Shown here in pieces: positions 62,293-64,000 of a DNA stretch of 64,000 nt (positions are counted from its first letter, which is position 1; the number at the start of each line of letters is the position of its first letter). The stretch comes from an uncultured Poribacteria bacterium (GTDB lineage: Bacteria; Poribacteria; WGA-4E; WGA-3G). The position numbers and the translations under genes were made by a program. The stretch spans positions 434,001-498,000 of the forward strand of contig OX639973.1 in the NCBI GenBank assembly GCA_951828385.1. The letters run 5' to 3'. The notes below the pieces were generated by a model, which saw nothing but the letters and a program-made list of their open reading frames with translations, was not told where the DNA came from and did not search any database.

Positions 62293-63374
62293 TTTTCAAT
62301 TCCCTTCAAACGGGAAAGTGGATCCAAAGCCTGGGTACCACGCCTCTCGGAGACAAGCACTCACCCACTGTTTCAATTCCCTTCAAACGGGAAAGTGGAT
62401 CCAAAGAAACCTGAAGCAGTTACCACAGATGAAGAAGGCAAGTTTCAATTCCCTTCAAACGGGAAAGTGGATCCAAAGCTTATAGCTTGAATTTTATATG
62501 TTAATGCTAATTTATGTTTCAATTCCCTTCAAACGGGAAAGTGGATCCAAAGAGAAGGGAACACTGAAGGTGGCGTTTACGCTGCCAAGAGTTTCAATTC
62601 CCTTCAAACGGGAAAGGGTATCCAAAGTTGGCCGGCGGCATTTTAATTGGTGTTGGGATTGCTGTGTTGTTTCAATTCCCTTCAAACGGGAAAGGGTATC
62701 CAAAGGAAAAATTCCAACGGGGACCAAGGTGCCCTGTTTGCTTTAATGTTTCAATTCCCTTCAAACGGGAAAGTGGATCCAAAGCACGTGTGTCCGTAAT
62801 TAACAACCTCGGCATCGTGGGTTTCAATTCCCTTCAAACGGGAAAGTGGATCCAAAGGGGGCAAGAAGTCCGACTATGGACGGATAACAAAGGTTTCAAT
62901 TCCCTTCAAACGGGAAAGTGGATCCAAAGTTAGTTAGCGGAACTGGTAAGAGAAGAAAGATTAAGTTTCAATTCCCTTCAAACGGGAAAGTGGATCCAAA
63001 GATTGGTAACTGCGTACGCAGACGGCTCTTCTCCGAGTTTCAATTCCCTTCAAACGGGAAAGTGGATCCAAAGAGTGGTCGATGTGGGAAAGGCGCCGAT
63101 ATGGATATTTTGTTTCAATTCCCTTCAAACGGGAAAGTGGATCCAAAGCTAAACAGGATGCCCTCGCAGCAGCTCAAGCAATTATCGGTTTCAATTCCCT
63201 TCAAACGGGAAAGTGGATCCAAAGCATGTAGTTAAAAACTCTCCAGCAGCGTCAGGAAAACGGTTTCAATTCCCTTCAAACGGGAAAGTGGATCCAAAGT
63301 TATGGATACCAATTCGTGCGGTTGGCGTAGTAGAATTGTTTCAATTCCCTTCAAACGGGAAAGTGGATCCAAAG
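62293..63374 (-). CRISPR. CRISPR array 3: 15 repeats
   Basis: Repeats of 37 bp start at 62293 (first base altered), 62370, 62442, 62516, 62591, 62669, 62748, 62821, 62893, 62965, 63037, 63112, 63188, 63263 and 63338. They share the first 20 bases with array 1 (GTTTCAATTCCCTTCAAACG) but end in GTGGATCCAAAG, or GGGTATCCAAAG in units 5 and 6. On the transcribed minus strand they also end in ATTGAAAC, so the same Cas6 and tag should serve both arrays. Confidence 0.96.
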
Positions 63375-63643
63375 AGCCCCTGTTTTAAGCCCAGTGGGGC
63401 CGTGGCTCCGTACGTCCAAAACCAAACGCAAACTGCACGAGGTAATTTTTGAGCGAAATTTTAGCCCTAAAATCCCGCAAACCCACGTGTGCATTGACCC
63501 AAACGCGATTTTTTTGTAAAATCGGCTCAGAAGTCAGGTGACGACTGGGTTCTTGGGCAATTTTTACTGTGTCCGTACGCAATTGGTGGATCGCGTTTGT
63601 GGTTGTTATTATAAAGTATACGCTAAATCTGGAAAAAAGTCAA
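63375..63643 (-). promoter_or_regulatory. Leader and promoter of array 3
   Basis: On the minus strand TTGACT (63638-63643) and TATACT (63615-63620) with a 17-nt spacer lie about 240 nt before the first repeat. The repeat-proximal block GGGGCCGTGGCTCCGTACG, then CCAAAACCAAACG, is shared with arrays 1 and 2. Confidence 0.85.
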
Positions 63644-63942
63644 TTTTTTTTCGCAGTCAACATAAACTCAATGAAGATTATAGTAGATTCCGAAAATATT
63701 TGCACACTTTTGTTCCAACCGGCAAGGGGACCTTGAAGAAACACCCAAGCAAATAAACCTTACAGGACTGAAGAGGAGTCTGAAGGAAACCTCAAGGGTT
63801 CCGCGGAGTATCCGGTTCGGTTGGGAATGCAGATCGCAAATGTAAAGCATTCTCACTGCAAGGCACTCTTAACCGATAACTGAAAGCGCAGCGTACCGAT
63901 AACCGATAACTACTAATGAATGGGTCTGTGTAGCTATTTTCC
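63644..63942. other. Intergenic stretch upstream of the edge promoter
   Basis: No gene is seen. Short sequences such as ACCGATAACT recur here and elsewhere in the window (for example near 25020 and 31420 as AGTTATCGGTT). Confidence 0.35.
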
Positions 63943-63992
63943 TTGACACGAATTGATTTCTGATTTAATTTAGTGTGTAATAAAATCGGAGG
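63943..63992 (+). promoter_or_regulatory. Promoter and ribosome site of a gene beyond the window
   Basis: TTGACA at 63943-63948 and TAATTT at 63966-63971 are 17 nt apart, and GGAGG lies at 63988-63992, 8 nt from the window end. A plus-strand gene must begin immediately after position 64000. Confidence 0.6.
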
Positions 63993-64000
63993 TAAAACTT

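Overview
The window looks like chromosomal DNA from an uncultured bacterium. I favour a Candidatus Poribacteria-type genome because of the gene mix: a phytanoyl-CoA-dioxygenase-type oxygenase fused to HEAT repeats, a secreted WD40/dockerin-like/lamin-tail protein, a LamG protein, an SMP-30 family protein, a Gfo/Idh/MocA oxidoreductase, a FIST protein, and a very high load of short hairpin repeats. This assignment is inference; no rRNA or other marker gene is present.

Left part (1-16.2 kb): a minus-strand cluster of envelope-type proteins (FN3 lipoprotein, DUF5683, DUF3108) leads into the 5' end of mfd at the left edge. Then follow sixA and a secreted repeat protein, a 1145-residue WD40 protein, a Rad50-like ATPase with a small partner, an aminotransferase, an O-methyltransferase, a LamG protein, an SMP-30 protein and a FIST protein. 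Mobile block (16.3-19.6 kb): an IS4-type element with 8-bp target duplications, whose transposase is split by a 298-bp MITE, and an orphan tnpB element of the IS200/IS605 type with a structured 5' leader. Middle (19.7-31.2 kb): folD with an SDR gene, an S55-peptidase-like lipoprotein with an 18-bp VNTR, a Gfo/Idh/MocA oxidoreductase, a polytopic membrane protein, an amidohydrolase, the PhyH-HEAT protein and a second SDR.

Right half (31.6-64 kb): a CRISPR-Cas island with three arrays. Array 1 has 57 intact repeats plus decayed copies, array 2 is decayed, and array 3 has 15 repeats. All are read leftwards from leaders on their right: each leader has a consensus promoter (TTGACA/T-N17-TATACT), and the repeats end in ATTGAAAC in that direction. 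The adaptation cassette is cas2, a SWIM zinc-finger gene, a free-standing reverse transcriptase with a large internal insertion, and cas1. The effector operon (57.4 to 43.8 kb, minus strand) encodes a CARF-HEPN-CARF protein, an HD-less Cas10 with GGDD, Csx10, Csx19, four further RAMP proteins, two unrecognised small proteins, a CARF/winged-helix-like protein, a Card1/Can2-like protein with an altered nuclease motif, and Cas6. It fits subtype III-D. Its promoter has nearly the same sequence as the CRISPR leader promoters. Upstream of it is a two-gene unit encoding a papain-like cysteine protease and a patatin-like phospholipase, a candidate extra effector module.

How the parts may work together (inference): Cas6 matures crRNAs from all arrays. 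The Csx10/RAMP/Cas10 complex detects target RNA and Cas10 makes cyclic oligoadenylate. Three CARF proteins read or degrade that signal. Cas1, Cas2 and the RT may acquire spacers from RNA. Throughout the window, hairpins carrying a GTAG foot form several REP families that match a RAYT transposase gene at 42.5 kb. Three MITE-like families have also inserted, one of them into the leader of array 2.
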